Below are positions 53,954 through 63,293 of a stretch of 64,000 nt of DNA, one piece after another. How positions within the stretch are numbered: position 1 is the first letter of the stretch; each line of letters starts with the position of its first letter. The position numbers and the translations under genes are program-made. The notes under the pieces were generated by a model. That model did no database searches and had not been told where the DNA came from. It saw nothing but the letters and a program-made list of their open reading frames with translations. The stretch lies in NCBI GenBank assembly GCA_963781285.1, contig CAWAFI010000021.1, positions 83,247 through 147,246 on the forward strand. The letters are read 5' to 3'. The stretch comes from CAIWHR01 sp963781285. GTDB taxonomy: Bacteria; Pseudomonadota; Gammaproteobacteria; Burkholderiales; Casimicrobiaceae.

Positions 53954-56155
53954 TCAGCGCCAATGCAGGCGAATGCGCGCAGCGATATCGACCGGCGCGG
54001 CCGGACCGATCGCTGCATTGGGCTCTTCGACGGCTCGTGCCGCGACGGGCCATGCCGTGCACTCGAACAATGGCGTCAGCGCGTCGGGAATGAACCGGCT
54101 GCGCGACGCGTAGACGTGGCGGTCCCCGGCCGCGGCCTGCTGGTGGACGTAGAAGCGCTGCGGCACCAGCAGCCGCAGGTCGTCCTTGGCCCGCGTCATG
54201 GCGACATAGAGGAGACGCCGCTCCTCCTCCACCTCTTCGGTCGTCCCGGTGCTCATGTCGGAGGGAATGCAGCCGTCGACCACGTTCAGGATCTGCACCG
54301 ACTTCCACTCCTGCCCCTTGGCCGAGTGAATGGTCGACAGGATCAGGTAGTCGTCGTCTCTTCCCGGCGCGCCGGCCTCGGCGCTCGTCGCGTCCGGCGG
54401 GTCGAGCGCCATTTCGGTGAGGAAGCGCTCGCGTGAGGGATACGTCGATGCGATCTGCTGGAGCTGGACCAGGTCGCGTTGGCGCACCGGCGCATCGTCG
54501 TACAGGCACTGCAGGTGCGGTTCGTACCAGCGGGTGACCCTTTCGAGCTCGACGGGCCACTCCGCCGCGGACCCGCGCACGGCACGAAACACACTCAGGA
54601 ACGCGTTCCAGTCTGTCGCCACGGGCGGCGGGACCTCGAACGCCTCCATCGCCGGCATCACGTCCGGCGTCGCGCTCATGGCGTCGAGGAGCCGCGTTGC
54701 GGTGGCCGCCCCTATTCCGGGAACGAGCCGCGCGGCGCGGAATCCGGCCAGGCGATTGCGCGGGTTGTCGGCCCACCGCAACACCGACAGCACGTCCTTC
54801 ACGTGGGCCGCTTCGAGAAACTTGAGTCCCCCGTACTTCACGAACGGAATGCCGCGGCGGGCGAGCTCGAGCTCCAGTTGCGCGCTGTGGCTCGAGCTGC
54901 GGAACAGCACGGCCTGCGATTTGAGCGCCATGCCATGCTCACGTTGCTCGAGCACGCGCTCGGCCACGTACTTCGCCTGATCGGCTTCATCGCGCACGTC
55001 GACGAGCCGCGGCATGGCGGATGAAAGGCGGTCGGTCCAGAGGTTCTTGGTGAAGCGCTCCGGCGCGAGGCCGATCACGGCATTGGAGGCGTCGAGGATC
55101 GCCTGCGTCGAGCGGTAGTTGCGGTCCAGCGTGACCACCCTCGCGGGCGGCGTGTACTGCCGCGGAAAGTCGAGGATGTTGCGGACCGTCGCCGCGCGAA
55201 ACGAATAGATCGATTGGGCGTCGTCGCCGACGACCGTGACGCCCCTCCCGTCCGGCTTCAAGGCCAGCAGGATCGAGGCCTGCAACCGGTTGGTGTCCTG
55301 ATACTCGTCGACGAGAACGTGGTCGAAGCGCTCGCCGATGGCCCGCGCCAGCGCAGGCTCTTCGACCATGCACGACCAGTACAAAAGCAGATCGTCGTAG
55401 TCGAGCACGTTCTGCGCCTGCTTCGCGCGGACGTAGGCTGCGAACAGCTTCCTGAGCTCGGTTTCCCACGCGGCGCACCATGGATACGCGTGTTCGAGCA
55501 CCGCGGTGAGCGCCGCTTCGCTGTTGACGACGCGCGAATAGATCGCGAGACAGGTTGCCTTCGTCGGAAACCGGCGCTTCGTGGTGTCGAGCCCGAGCTC
55601 GTGCCGCACGATCGCGATCAGGTCTTCGGCATCGCCCCGGTCGAGAATCGTGAAGGACTCCTGCAATCCGATGCGCTCGGCATATTCCCGGAGCAGCCGC
55701 GCCCCGACGCTGTGAAACGTGCCCGCCCAGCGAAGGGCGGCTGGCGTGTGCCTCGTCGCTGCGCCGAACGCTCGCTGCAGAAGGTGCCCGGCCCGGCGCT
55801 CCATCTCCGCCGCGGCCCGGCGCGAAAACGTCAGCAGGAGAATGCGTTGCGGATCCGCGCCGCTGCGGACCAGGTGCGCGACGCGGTAGGCGAGCGTGTT
55901 GGTCTTGCCGGAGCCGGCGCCGGCGATGACCAGCAACGGTCCGCCGTCTTGCCCCTGCGAACCCGTACCGTGCTCGACCGCGAGTCTCTGCTCAGCGTTC
56001 AGGGGGGCGAGGAAGTCCTCGCCGCCGTCCGCTTCGGATCGATGCTCCGGCAGGACAGGTCGCGGGAACCGCAAGGACGGAATGGGCCATGGCGCGCTAT
56101 CGAACGATCGTTCGATGCGAGCATAGCATGGGGCGGCTGGCGAACGGAACGGCAT
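53954..56155 (-). CDS. UvrD/Rep-type superfamily I DNA helicase
   Basis: A 733-residue SF1A 3'-5' helicase. Motif Q and I are LNAEQRLAVEHG and VIAGAGSGKTNTLAYRV (about 52-90), Ia is ILLLTFSRRAAAEMERR, II is VLVDEYQDTNRLQ, III is VVGDDAQSIYSFRAA, IV is LDRNYRSTQ, V is LSTIHSAKGQEWKSVQIL and VI is EERRLLYVAMTRAKDDLRL. All catalytic motifs are intact. The N-terminal 45 residues are Pro/Arg-rich and variable. It differs from core UvrD in size and may act in repair or with an accessory element. Gap to the RES toxin stop is 1 nt. Confidence 0.93.
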   Translation of the reverse strand: MPFRSPAAPCYARIERSFDSAPWPIPSLRFPRPVLPEHRSEADGGEDFLAPLNAEQRLAVEHGTGSQGQDGGPLLVIAGAGSGKTNTLAYRVAHLVRSGADPQRILLLTFSRRAAAEMERRAGHLLQRAFGAATRHTPAALRWAGTFHSVGARLLREYAERIGLQESFTILDRGDAEDLIAIVRHELGLDTTKRRFPTKATCLAIYSRVVNSEAALTAVLEHAYPWCAAWETELRKLFAAYVRAKQAQNVLDYDDLLLYWSCMVEEPALARAIGERFDHVLVDEYQDTNRLQASILLALKPDGRGVTVVGDDAQSIYSFRAATVRNILDFPRQYTPPARVVTLDRNYRSTQAILDASNAVIGLAPERFTKNLWTDRLSSAMPRLVDVRDEADQAKYVAERVLEQREHGMALKSQAVLFRSSSHSAQLELELARRGIPFVKYGGLKFLEAAHVKDVLSVLRWADNPRNRLAGFRAARLVPGIGAATATRLLDAMSATPDVMPAMEAFEVPPPVATDWNAFLSVFRAVRGSAAEWPVELERVTRWYEPHLQCLYDDAPVRQRDLVQLQQIASTYPSRERFLTEMALDPPDATSAEAGAPGRDDDYLILSTIHSAKGQEWKSVQILNVVDGCIPSDMSTGTTEEVEEERRLLYVAMTRAKDDLRLLVPQRFYVHQQAAAGDRHVYASRSRFIPDALTPLFECTAWPVAARAVEEPNAAIGPAAPVDIAARIRLHWR

Positions 56156-56156
56156 A

Positions 56157-56630
56157 TCAACGACGGAACAGCCTGTTGTATTCGTAGCGGCGCACGGCCT
56201 TCGCCGTAATCGTTGGTGTATCGGGGTGCCCGGGATTAATCAACGAAACCCACTCCTCCGGGACTATGACGGAAGGCACCATCAGGATCGGCGATCGCAG
56301 CGACGCTAGCCAATCGGATCCAATCTTCACGCTGGCTCGACCCGCGGGAATCGCAGCCCAAGTCGGAGGCAGCTTTGCAGCATCAATCTCCTCGCGTCCG
56401 GCCCACGTCGCATCGGACACTTCGATCTCGACAAGGTATCGATTCAAAGGCAGCCCTGAATCATCAACGTGCGCTGCGGTCTCCAATACCGCCATTGCGA
56501 TCGTGGGCGCGCAGTAGACGACTGGCTCCTTGTAGTCGTTCCAGCGGCCTGGATGCTTGGCCGCCCCTGCACCGCTTAAGTCCGTTGCCGCGTATTCACG
56601 GGTTTCAGCTGCGATGCGCCAAAGCTTCAC
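56157..56630 (-). CDS. RES-domain toxin (NAD+-degrading type)
   Basis: A 157-residue RES-family toxin. The Arg-Glu-Ser-type residues are in MKLWRIAAE (R5), GRWNDYKEPVVYCAPTIAMA (near 28-47), the following Glu in LETAAHVDD, and a later Ser in the VPSVIVPEEWVSLINPGHPD region. The C-terminus ends YEYNRLFRR, typical of the family. RES toxins degrade NAD+ and are neutralised by an Xre/ParS-type antitoxin, encoded here immediately upstream with a 4-nt overlap. Appears intact. Confidence 0.92.
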   Translation of the reverse strand: MKLWRIAAETREYAATDLSGAGAAKHPGRWNDYKEPVVYCAPTIAMAVLETAAHVDDSGLPLNRYLVEIEVSDATWAGREEIDAAKLPPTWAAIPAGRASVKIGSDWLASLRSPILMVPSVIVPEEWVSLINPGHPDTPTITAKAVRRYEYNRLFRR

Positions 56631-57220
56631 TGATAGGCGCCGCTCTCGATCGAACCCAATAACCGCGCGACCAGTTCGACCCCGGTGGGTGTATCGAGTA
56701 GGTCGGCAGGCTTATGACCGCCGAGAGCAGGCTGGGGCCGCTCGATCCATTGCCCAAGCCACTTTGTGGCATCGAACGACTTCGCCTCGCCCGCCGTGCT
56801 GTTGGCGACAATCTCTTGCGCGATGCCAACTAGCTTGACCATCCCGATAGCTGCCTGACCGCCACGGCCTTCGACCCGTTCACCTGCCGCAGCCTTCTTC
56901 TCAGCCGTGGCCTTGGGGACTCCGAGGATCGCAAAGATGCGCGACGACGGAATCTCCATGCGTCTGGAGAGATCCTTGATAAATGAGCCAAGAACACCTT
57001 GGCGTTCGATTTCCACAAGCTCAAGAGGCGTCGCCCGCGTTACTTGGCGTACATACTCATCCACGCCCCTTGTCGAACGATAGGCAATTACGTCCTCCGT
57101 ACCAGATCCGGTTTTGCGCCGCGCGGCGGCCGCACGGACCCGTTTGGCACGCACCACCTTGGCAGCCACGTTTTTGCCAGGTCGCGGCTTGCGCAGTTGC
57201 TGAAGCTTGTCAGATGGCAT
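56627..57220 (-). CDS. Xre/ParS-type antitoxin of the RES toxin (DUF2384)
   Basis: A 197-residue antitoxin with a basic N-terminus (1-40), a helical Xre-like region (LGSFIKDLSRRMEIPSSRIF, ILGVPKATAEKKAAAGERVE) and the DUF2384 toxin-binding C-terminus (AKSFDATKWLGQWIERPQPA, LDTPTGVELVARLLGSIESG). The length is at the upper end for the family. The start is preceded by GGGAG and by a perfect palindrome that likely is its operator. Confidence 0.9.
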   Translation of the reverse strand: MPSDKLQQLRKPRPGKNVAAKVVRAKRVRAAAARRKTGSGTEDVIAYRSTRGVDEYVRQVTRATPLELVEIERQGVLGSFIKDLSRRMEIPSSRIFAILGVPKATAEKKAAAGERVEGRGGQAAIGMVKLVGIAQEIVANSTAGEAKSFDATKWLGQWIERPQPALGGHKPADLLDTPTGVELVARLLGSIESGAYQ

Positions 57221-57238
57221 TTCGCGCTCCCGATGGTT

Positions 57239-57254
57239 CGTCTATATATAGACG
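57239..57254 (-). promoter_or_regulatory. palindromic operator of the Xre-RES module
   Basis: CGTCTATATATAGACG is a perfect 16-bp palindrome 19-34 nt upstream of the antitoxin start. Its A/T centre could include the -10 element, so binding would block transcription. Confidence 0.7.
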
Positions 57255-57433
57255 CAGTATAGCCTCATCATGGACGCATGGCAAGCTGGCCGAACGGCGG
57301 GACTGATCTCCCCAGTGCGGTTGCCGCGGACAGCTCGGCCGCCGTCCAAGGAACCGGCCAGTCGTTCAGGCTTCCCCGTCGCGCTTGATTGCCGACCGGC
57401 TGCGGCGCGCCTTCCTCAAGCCACTTCTCACTC

Positions 57434-57465
57434 CGTCATTCCCGCGAAGGCGGGAATCCAGCGTC
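57434..57465. repeat. REP-like palindrome, second identical copy
   Basis: This 32-nt segment containing ATTCCCGC-GAAG-GCGGGAAT (57438-57457) is identical to 47638-47669. It lies in the gap between the Xre gene and a DUF4124 gene; nothing else is recognised in that gap apart from the operator. Confidence 0.85.
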
Positions 57466-57515
57466 GTACGGGTGATGTCGGCGGTCTCCAGGCGGGAGCC
57501 CGAGCAAGCGCCACC

Positions 57516-57908
57516 CTATTTGGGATTTGGCGCCGAGCGGGCTATTCCGACACAGCGCGTCTCGTACTGTTTCGTGAGCGCCTGCCTGTGGTTCAGGCTT
57601 CGGACACTTTCCGCGCGGCCGCGCTTCGCGTTGCGCTCGGCCTCTCCGGCGAGCCGCTGCGTCTCGTCAAGCAATTGCGCGCACACATTCGGATTCGTGT
57701 TGCTTCGATTCGGCTCATCCGGCAGCTTGAGTGGCTTGCTTCCAGAGCCACACGGCACGTCTGAGTACGTCGTCTTGCCGGTGCCGTCCGTGCATTTGTA
57801 CACCTGGCCATGCGCGATCGACGCGGTCGTGCAGATGATGAACGCGACGGCTATGCTAGTGGCACGGCGAGGCAGGTGTCTTGGCATTTCCGGGACAAAC
57901 GGAATCAC
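57516..57908 (-). CDS. DUF4124-domain exported protein
   Basis: A 130-residue protein with a signal segment (about residues 14-35, SIAVAFIICTTASIAHG) and a DUF4124 domain: QVYKCTDGTGKTTYSDVPCG (about 36-55), where the two cysteines probably form a disulfide. The C-terminal half is charged and helical (LLDETQRLAGEAERNAKRGR). Such proteins are common in beta- and gammaproteobacteria and have no known function. Confidence 0.88.
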   Translation of the reverse strand: MIPFVPEMPRHLPRRATSIAVAFIICTTASIAHGQVYKCTDGTGKTTYSDVPCGSGSKPLKLPDEPNRSNTNPNVCAQLLDETQRLAGEAERNAKRGRAESVRSLNHRQALTKQYETRCVGIARSAPNPK

Positions 57909-58039
57909 AATCCGACATAGCCTGTGAGGGCGACATTCACAATACGGGGCAGCGGTTTCCGATTAGCCGCAAATTGCGCCCACGTTGCCTACGCCAACTA
58001 CCGCACCGGTACAGGACGGCAGTTGCGGCATAGTGAAAG

Positions 58040-58522
58040 CTATTTTCGCGCGTCAAAGATGGCCAGCTCGTAAGCGCCGGTCTTCGCATCGTGATAGGTA
58101 ACCTCGAGCCGCCAAAGCTCTTTGTAGTCGGCGCGCTCGACTTCTGCCCGCTCCGATCCGTCTGCTGATCCCTTCGGCCAGATGAAGACAGCTCGAACGG
58201 GAAGATTCCGGGCCTTCGCCTCTGTGAGATGCCGTTGCAAGACGTTCCATCCCGTGTCCGATTTCGGATGCCGCCGCCCAGCATCGAGCCGCTTCGTCGT
58301 CCACTCAGCGATATATCCCGGCGTAATTCGGAAGTACTTGATTGCGCCGGGGCGGGTGGGACCAAGGACGGGTTCCTTCGAGCAAAGCAACGCGTCATAG
58401 AACTCATGCGACCAAATGGTGATCGCGATAAACGATTCGTCGGGCGCTATCGCGGACCAATGGTTGAGGACGTTTCCAAGCGGTGCACCTGCATCTCGGA
58501 AGGCTTGCTCATAGCCGGCCAT
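58040..58522 (-). CDS. hypothetical protein
   Basis: A 160-residue soluble product (MAGYEQAFRDAGAPLGNVLN) rich in Trp and Tyr, with segments FIAITIWSHEFYDALLCSKE, IKYFRITPGYIAEWTTKRLD and a C-terminal WRLEVTYHDAKTGAYELAIF. No family recognised. It is divergent from the 346-residue unknown gene (216-nt shared upstream region). GC content is lower than in the metabolic genes, suggesting acquired DNA. Confidence 0.75.
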   Translation of the reverse strand: MAGYEQAFRDAGAPLGNVLNHWSAIAPDESFIAITIWSHEFYDALLCSKEPVLGPTRPGAIKYFRITPGYIAEWTTKRLDAGRRHPKSDTGWNVLQRHLTEAKARNLPVRAVFIWPKGSADGSERAEVERADYKELWRLEVTYHDAKTGAYELAIFDARK

Positions 58523-58738
58523 TTGTTCCCCCGCACTCGCACCAACGCATTATCGCCAAAATAACACGGGCGCGTGGCTCACACTCGGGGCAGTCTTGCC
58601 AAGCAATGCGGGCCCTAGTCTTTTGTCGCGCCGGCATGCGTCCACCGCCAAGACAGCACACTGGCTGCCGGAGCCGGCCGAACCCGGATAAGCGTTTCAA
58701 TTACGCGGACCTGATCGTAGTGGGCCGGTGGTGCTACG

Positions 58739-59779
58739 ATGCCCAGTGAGTTGCCTACCCTCGCGGTTAGCACAGGCGTCACGCCCAGGCAATTCAATTT
58801 TGGGCCGCTCGGATCTAGCGGGCCAAACTGGGCACAAATTTTCGGCGTTCACAACGTGCGGTGGACCGTCATGGAGCCGATCCTAATCGACAGCTGGTCC
58901 CGAGCGGTCAACGCACTCAAGACCTTTTGCATCACACAGGCGGACTGGTCCATCCGCTGGCACCTTCAGCACCATTACGGCATCACACAGCCGGAGTATG
59001 AAAGGCGTGGATCCAAGCACGTCGGCGACCAGCCGTTCGATGTGTACGAAGCCTTGATTCCCGGCGGTCGACGCGAGTACTGGATTAGCGTGTCGTACTG
59101 GTTCGGGCGCGGCATTCAGATGGAGCCAAGCCGACTGAACGCGCCGCCGCCGGGCCTAACGATGACCGTGCTCGAGTTCCTGGGCGAATCGGAACTCAGC
59201 AACCTGCCATTCAACGACGATTACATGGAGCGTATCCGACGGCCGCTCGGTGAAATCGGGCTGCACTTCGCCGCCTATGCCAGTCGCCAACACTACAACA
59301 ACGTGGCACAGATTCTGTTTGATAATGACGTGCCCACGGTGTACACCACGGCCGTGCGTCGGTTTCTCGCGGATTCATTGCCGCTGTTTCACGGGTTCCG
59401 ATTCGTAAAACCGTTTCTGATGCACCAGGCCATGCACCTGCTATACGGAGCGAATCCTACGTTGACCGAGGTCAAGCCGAAGTCTAATTACGTCCTACCG
59501 GTTCCGGGTGTGGACTGTGTGTCGTTCACACCGGCGGTCGATGAGACGCCGGCCGGTGACTTCTGGAACTACATGCTCTGGGCGCATCGACCCGGTGCAT
59601 TCGAGAGCGAGATCGAGCGAACGATCCTCACGGCGTCGGCAAGGACGGCTGTGGCAGGCGAGTTCGTCAAGCGCGTGGAGCTCGTGGATGCCCTCGAGTG
59701 TCTCGATGTCCAAGGCAGCGACGGCGAGGTGCTGCGCGCGCTGGCACGAACCTGGCTGCCGGCCCCCGAGGGCCACTGA
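58739..59779 (+). CDS. hypothetical protein (346 residues)
   Basis: A soluble, aromatic-rich protein from the ATG at 58739 (MPSELPTLAVSTGVTPRQFN). The middle has the features WVTVMEP-like, WSIRWHLQHHYGITQPEYER, YWISVSYWFGRGIQMEPSRL and LHFAAYASRQHYNNVAQILF; the end is helical (LVDALECLDVQGSDGEVLRA). No signal peptide or membrane helices. No family recognised. It reads intact for over 1 kb between a divergent unknown gene and a broken nuclease-helicase, so it may belong to an accessory module. Confidence 0.75.
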   Translation: MPSELPTLAVSTGVTPRQFNFGPLGSSGPNWAQIFGVHNVRWTVMEPILIDSWSRAVNALKTFCITQADWSIRWHLQHHYGITQPEYERRGSKHVGDQPFDVYEALIPGGRREYWISVSYWFGRGIQMEPSRLNAPPPGLTMTVLEFLGESELSNLPFNDDYMERIRRPLGEIGLHFAAYASRQHYNNVAQILFDNDVPTVYTTAVRRFLADSLPLFHGFRFVKPFLMHQAMHLLYGANPTLTEVKPKSNYVLPVPGVDCVSFTPAVDETPAGDFWNYMLWAHRPGAFESEIERTILTASARTAVAGEFVKRVELVDALECLDVQGSDGEVLRALARTWLPAPEGH

Positions 59780-59829
59780 CGTGCGGACTCGGTAAGGCGG
59801 GCAAAAGCCAGTTCGTGGCCGCCCGACCC

Positions 59830-62800
59830 TCAAGAAGTCGGCGACACCCGCAAGGCAGCCTGCTCCTCGGCAATTTCCGCAAACCGACACAACGCATTGA
59901 TCAGCCGCATCTGATCGATCGTGCGGGCGTGCGACTCCAGCAGCCTCGGGCTTGCCACGACGAACGCGAGGCACATGGCGCGCGAGATCGCCACGTTAAG
60001 GCGGTTGCGCGAGAAAAGGAACTCGAGGCTGCGCGGAACGTCCTCGACGCTCGACGTCGCCATCGAATAGAACAGCACCGCCGCTTCGCGCCCCTGGAAC
60101 TTGTCGACGGTTCCGACTTCGACGTCGCCGAGGTTGGCCTGCCGCAACGCGTCGCGAAGCCGTCGCACCTGCGCGTTGTACGGCGCGACGACCATGAAGT
60201 CGTCCTGCCGCAGGGGCTTGGTCTCCCCATCCCGGTCAGTCCACGACGATCCGACCATCTTGCCGATCTCGCCTACGATCGCAGCCGCCTCCTCGGAAGA
60301 TGCGGCCGCATTCCCGCTGTGATCGACCGGCAGGAACCTCAGCCCCGTGCCGAATTCGGTCGTCTGGCGCTCGAGCTCGGGTACACCCGTGAGACGGTTG
60401 TCGTAGACGATCTCGGAGATGAATCGGCAGACGTCGGGATGCATCCGCCGCGTGCGCTCGAGGAACAGGCCCATGTGTCGACGGAATCGTCGCATCGTCG
60501 CCGAGCAGGTGCTCGAGAACCGAGCAGCCCGTGCCCTGAGGATGCGTGCCTTGCGAGACCTGCGCGAGCTGCAACGGGTCGCCAAGCAGCACGACGTTGC
60601 GCGCCGCGGTTCCCATCGCAAGCGCATCGGCCAGCGACACCTGCCCGGCTTCGTCGATCACCAGCGTGTCGACCGCGCCGTCGAGCGCTTCGTGCGCGAA
60701 CAGCCACGCGGTTCCCGCGAAGAGCTGGACGTCCGCGCCTGCATCGCGAGAACGCCGCCACATCGGTCGCGCTGCTGATCGAGGCGCTGTCGTACTGCGA
60801 CTCCTCGCTCTCGCCCGCCTTCTTCAGGCCGCGGAAGCGCACCCCCTCCTCGGCCGCCGCCTTATCGACTTCATCCAGCAAGTTGTGGATCGCCTTGTGG
60901 CTGGTCGCGGTCACGCCGACGCGTCGGCCGCGCCTGATGAGGTCGGTGATGAGGCGAGCGCCCGTCCACGTTTTGCCGGTCCCGGGCGGACCCTGGATGA
61001 AGAGGTAGCTCTGGTCCAGCGCCGCCGTTAGCGCTCGTTGCTCGGCAAGGTCGGTGGTCTGGATGTCCACGCCCGGCGCGCGCCCCGCGAATTCGGGGCG
61101 GTGTCCGCGCCAGAATGTCGCGCAACGCCGAATAGCGACCGTCGTCCGTCAGCGACGGACGACGCGAGCCGCGCGAGCGCCTGCTCGCTGAGCAGACGTG
61201 TCGTACGGACCGCCCGGCGCAATGGCACGAGGCAGCGGTACGTCGCGCAGGCTCGGCCCGCGTCGAAGGCGGAGCGTGCCGGTGACGTCGTCGATCGCGA
61301 CGATCGTCCCCGGCGACTTCTTGGTCGCGGGATCTACGAGGCGTGTCGCCCGGCGACAACTTGTGCTGCTGCGCCGGAAACCGCAGCGTATGAATGAGCG
61401 ACTTCTTGTCGGGAACCGCCTCGCCGATCGGCTCGAGACCGCTGATCGCTTCGGCGTCGTCGAGCAGCTCCTCGTCGGTCATCAGGTCGCGGCGCGCGAA
61501 GATACCACCACCATGCGGGCCGCGCTTCCCGCCGGTGATACTCCAGCAGCTCGCCGGCGAGCCATCGGACCGACCCGGGCTCCTCGCCTTCTACCAGGCG
61601 TTGCCTCAACGCGTCGCGTTCGCCGTCGTCCTGCTCCGTCTTGCTCCTTCGCTGCGATGACGCTCCGCCCACGGCACTTGTCCGCGGGATGGTGCTCGAC
61701 GAGCCAGTCTCGTAGCGCAAGCGTCGCGCGGCAGTCTTCCTCGTTGTAGTCGGCGATCGACGCAAGCATCGCCGCGTCTTGGGACTTGATCCACTTCTCG
61801 TACGCCAGCACGGCGTCCATCCGCTATCCTGACGTCGGCCCGTCGCGCGAACGCCGCGAGCGCTTCGATCTCTTTCAACGAGTAACTGTCGACGCCGGCC
61901 CGAAGGCCCTGGCGCACCACCGTGTGCAGATTGATGAAGACGTTCCGCCGCAGCAGCTCGTCCACCGCGTCTTCGCGCGTGGCGTAGGTGCCCATGAGCT
62001 GCTTGAGCGCCGCGTTCTCGTAGGTACCGTAGTGATACACATGCATTTGCGGATCGGCAGCCAGTCGCGCGTGCACCAGATCGACGAACTGTTCGAACAT
62101 CGGCCCGCTCGCCGCGGCGGTCGTGCGCCCAGATGGGACGATAGCGCCAGTCGGCGCCCTCTCTCAGCAGAAGGCCGAAGAGGAAGTGCAGGCCCTGTGC
62201 GGGCTCCCAGAACGGATCGCCTTCGATGTCGAAGATCACGTCTCCACTCGAGGGCGGCGGCAGGAGCTCGAAGCCGCGGCCCGGGTCGCACGCGATCGCA
62301 TGCCAATCCAGTCGTCCGGTCGTACGCCTTTCGACCTGGAGTGCCGCCTGATCACGCAAGGTCTCGAAGGAATGGCGCGCGATCCGCGGAACGTCGGTTT
62401 CCGGCGCGGCCCGAGCGAGCGCCGTCATCGTCGGCAATCCAGCGTCGCGCAGTCGCACGACTTGCTCGCGGCGCGACTCCCGCCACCTGCACGAGATGAT
62501 CTTCGGCGATCCAACGCGATCGACACACGCCGCGAAAGCTCGCACAGGCCGCAATGCTCGACCGGATAGGCCTCGGTTGCGGCAGCCGAGTCGACGGCCT
62601 CTTCGAACCGCGCTCGCACGCGCCGGTAATAGGCGGCGAAATCGTCGTAGCGCAGCGTGCGTTGCTCGCCGATGCCGAGAAGCACGTGCATGTGCTCGGG
62701 ACGCCGGCCCTGAACGCTGGCGATGCCGTCGCTGTAGAAACAGAGCTGGAGCACGTAGGTCGGCTTCTCGGCGCGAGCGAGCTTCGCGTCGAGCGCTTCG

Positions 62801-63195
62801 TAACTCCACGAGCCGAGGTTCGATGCACCCGGCGACCTCATCAGGAAGTCGGCACGGCCGCGCCATGGGCCGTTCACGAAGGTCGCTTGCGAGATGACAT
62901 CGGCGCCGGCTCGCATCGCGTCCGACCGTGCGGACCGCAGCGGCGTCGAAGTCCCAACGCTCGTCCATCGCGATCTCGACCACCTCGCGACCTTCGGCGT
63001 GCAGGCGTTCCAGGAAATTGGAGCTCGTGCAGCTCGCCCTTTTCCTGCAGCAGCTGCGCCCCTTCGTCCGCCACGTGCGGCGCCTCGCGCTCGCCTCGCG
63101 CGACCTCGCGCGCGAGCGTCGTGAGGTGCCGGCAGCTCGACGTAGTCGTTGAGGTCGGATGGCGAAAGCAGGATCCGGCCATTTGAGCTCTGCAT
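59830..63195 (-). pseudogene. TM0106-like RecB-family nuclease / DNA2-NAM7-like helicase, multiply frameshifted
   Basis: A single long protein (about 1110 codons) can be followed across all three minus frames. In order: SNGRILLSPSDLNDYVE; CRHLTTLAREVARGEREAPH; GSWSYEALDAKLARAEKPTY and HCGLCE of a Cas4/RecB-like nuclease; DVIFDIEGDPFWEPAQGLHF (RNase H-like); MHVYHYGTYENAALKQLMGT; IADYNEEDCRATLALRDWL; then helicase motifs GPPGTGKTWTGARL, DTLVIDEAGQVSLADALAMG, LLGDPLQLAQVSQGTHPQG, VGTVDKFQGREAAVLFYSM and NRLNVAISRAMCLAFVV. At least ten frame changes are needed, yet the motifs between them are well preserved. Confidence 0.85.
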
Positions 63196-63293
63196 GCGTC
63201 GCCGCCCCTAAATCGTCATCGTATCAGCGCAGGCACCCGGAATCCCAAACAATTCTTGCTTTGCCTTCTCGCTTCGTCCTCTTTGTCTTCGGC

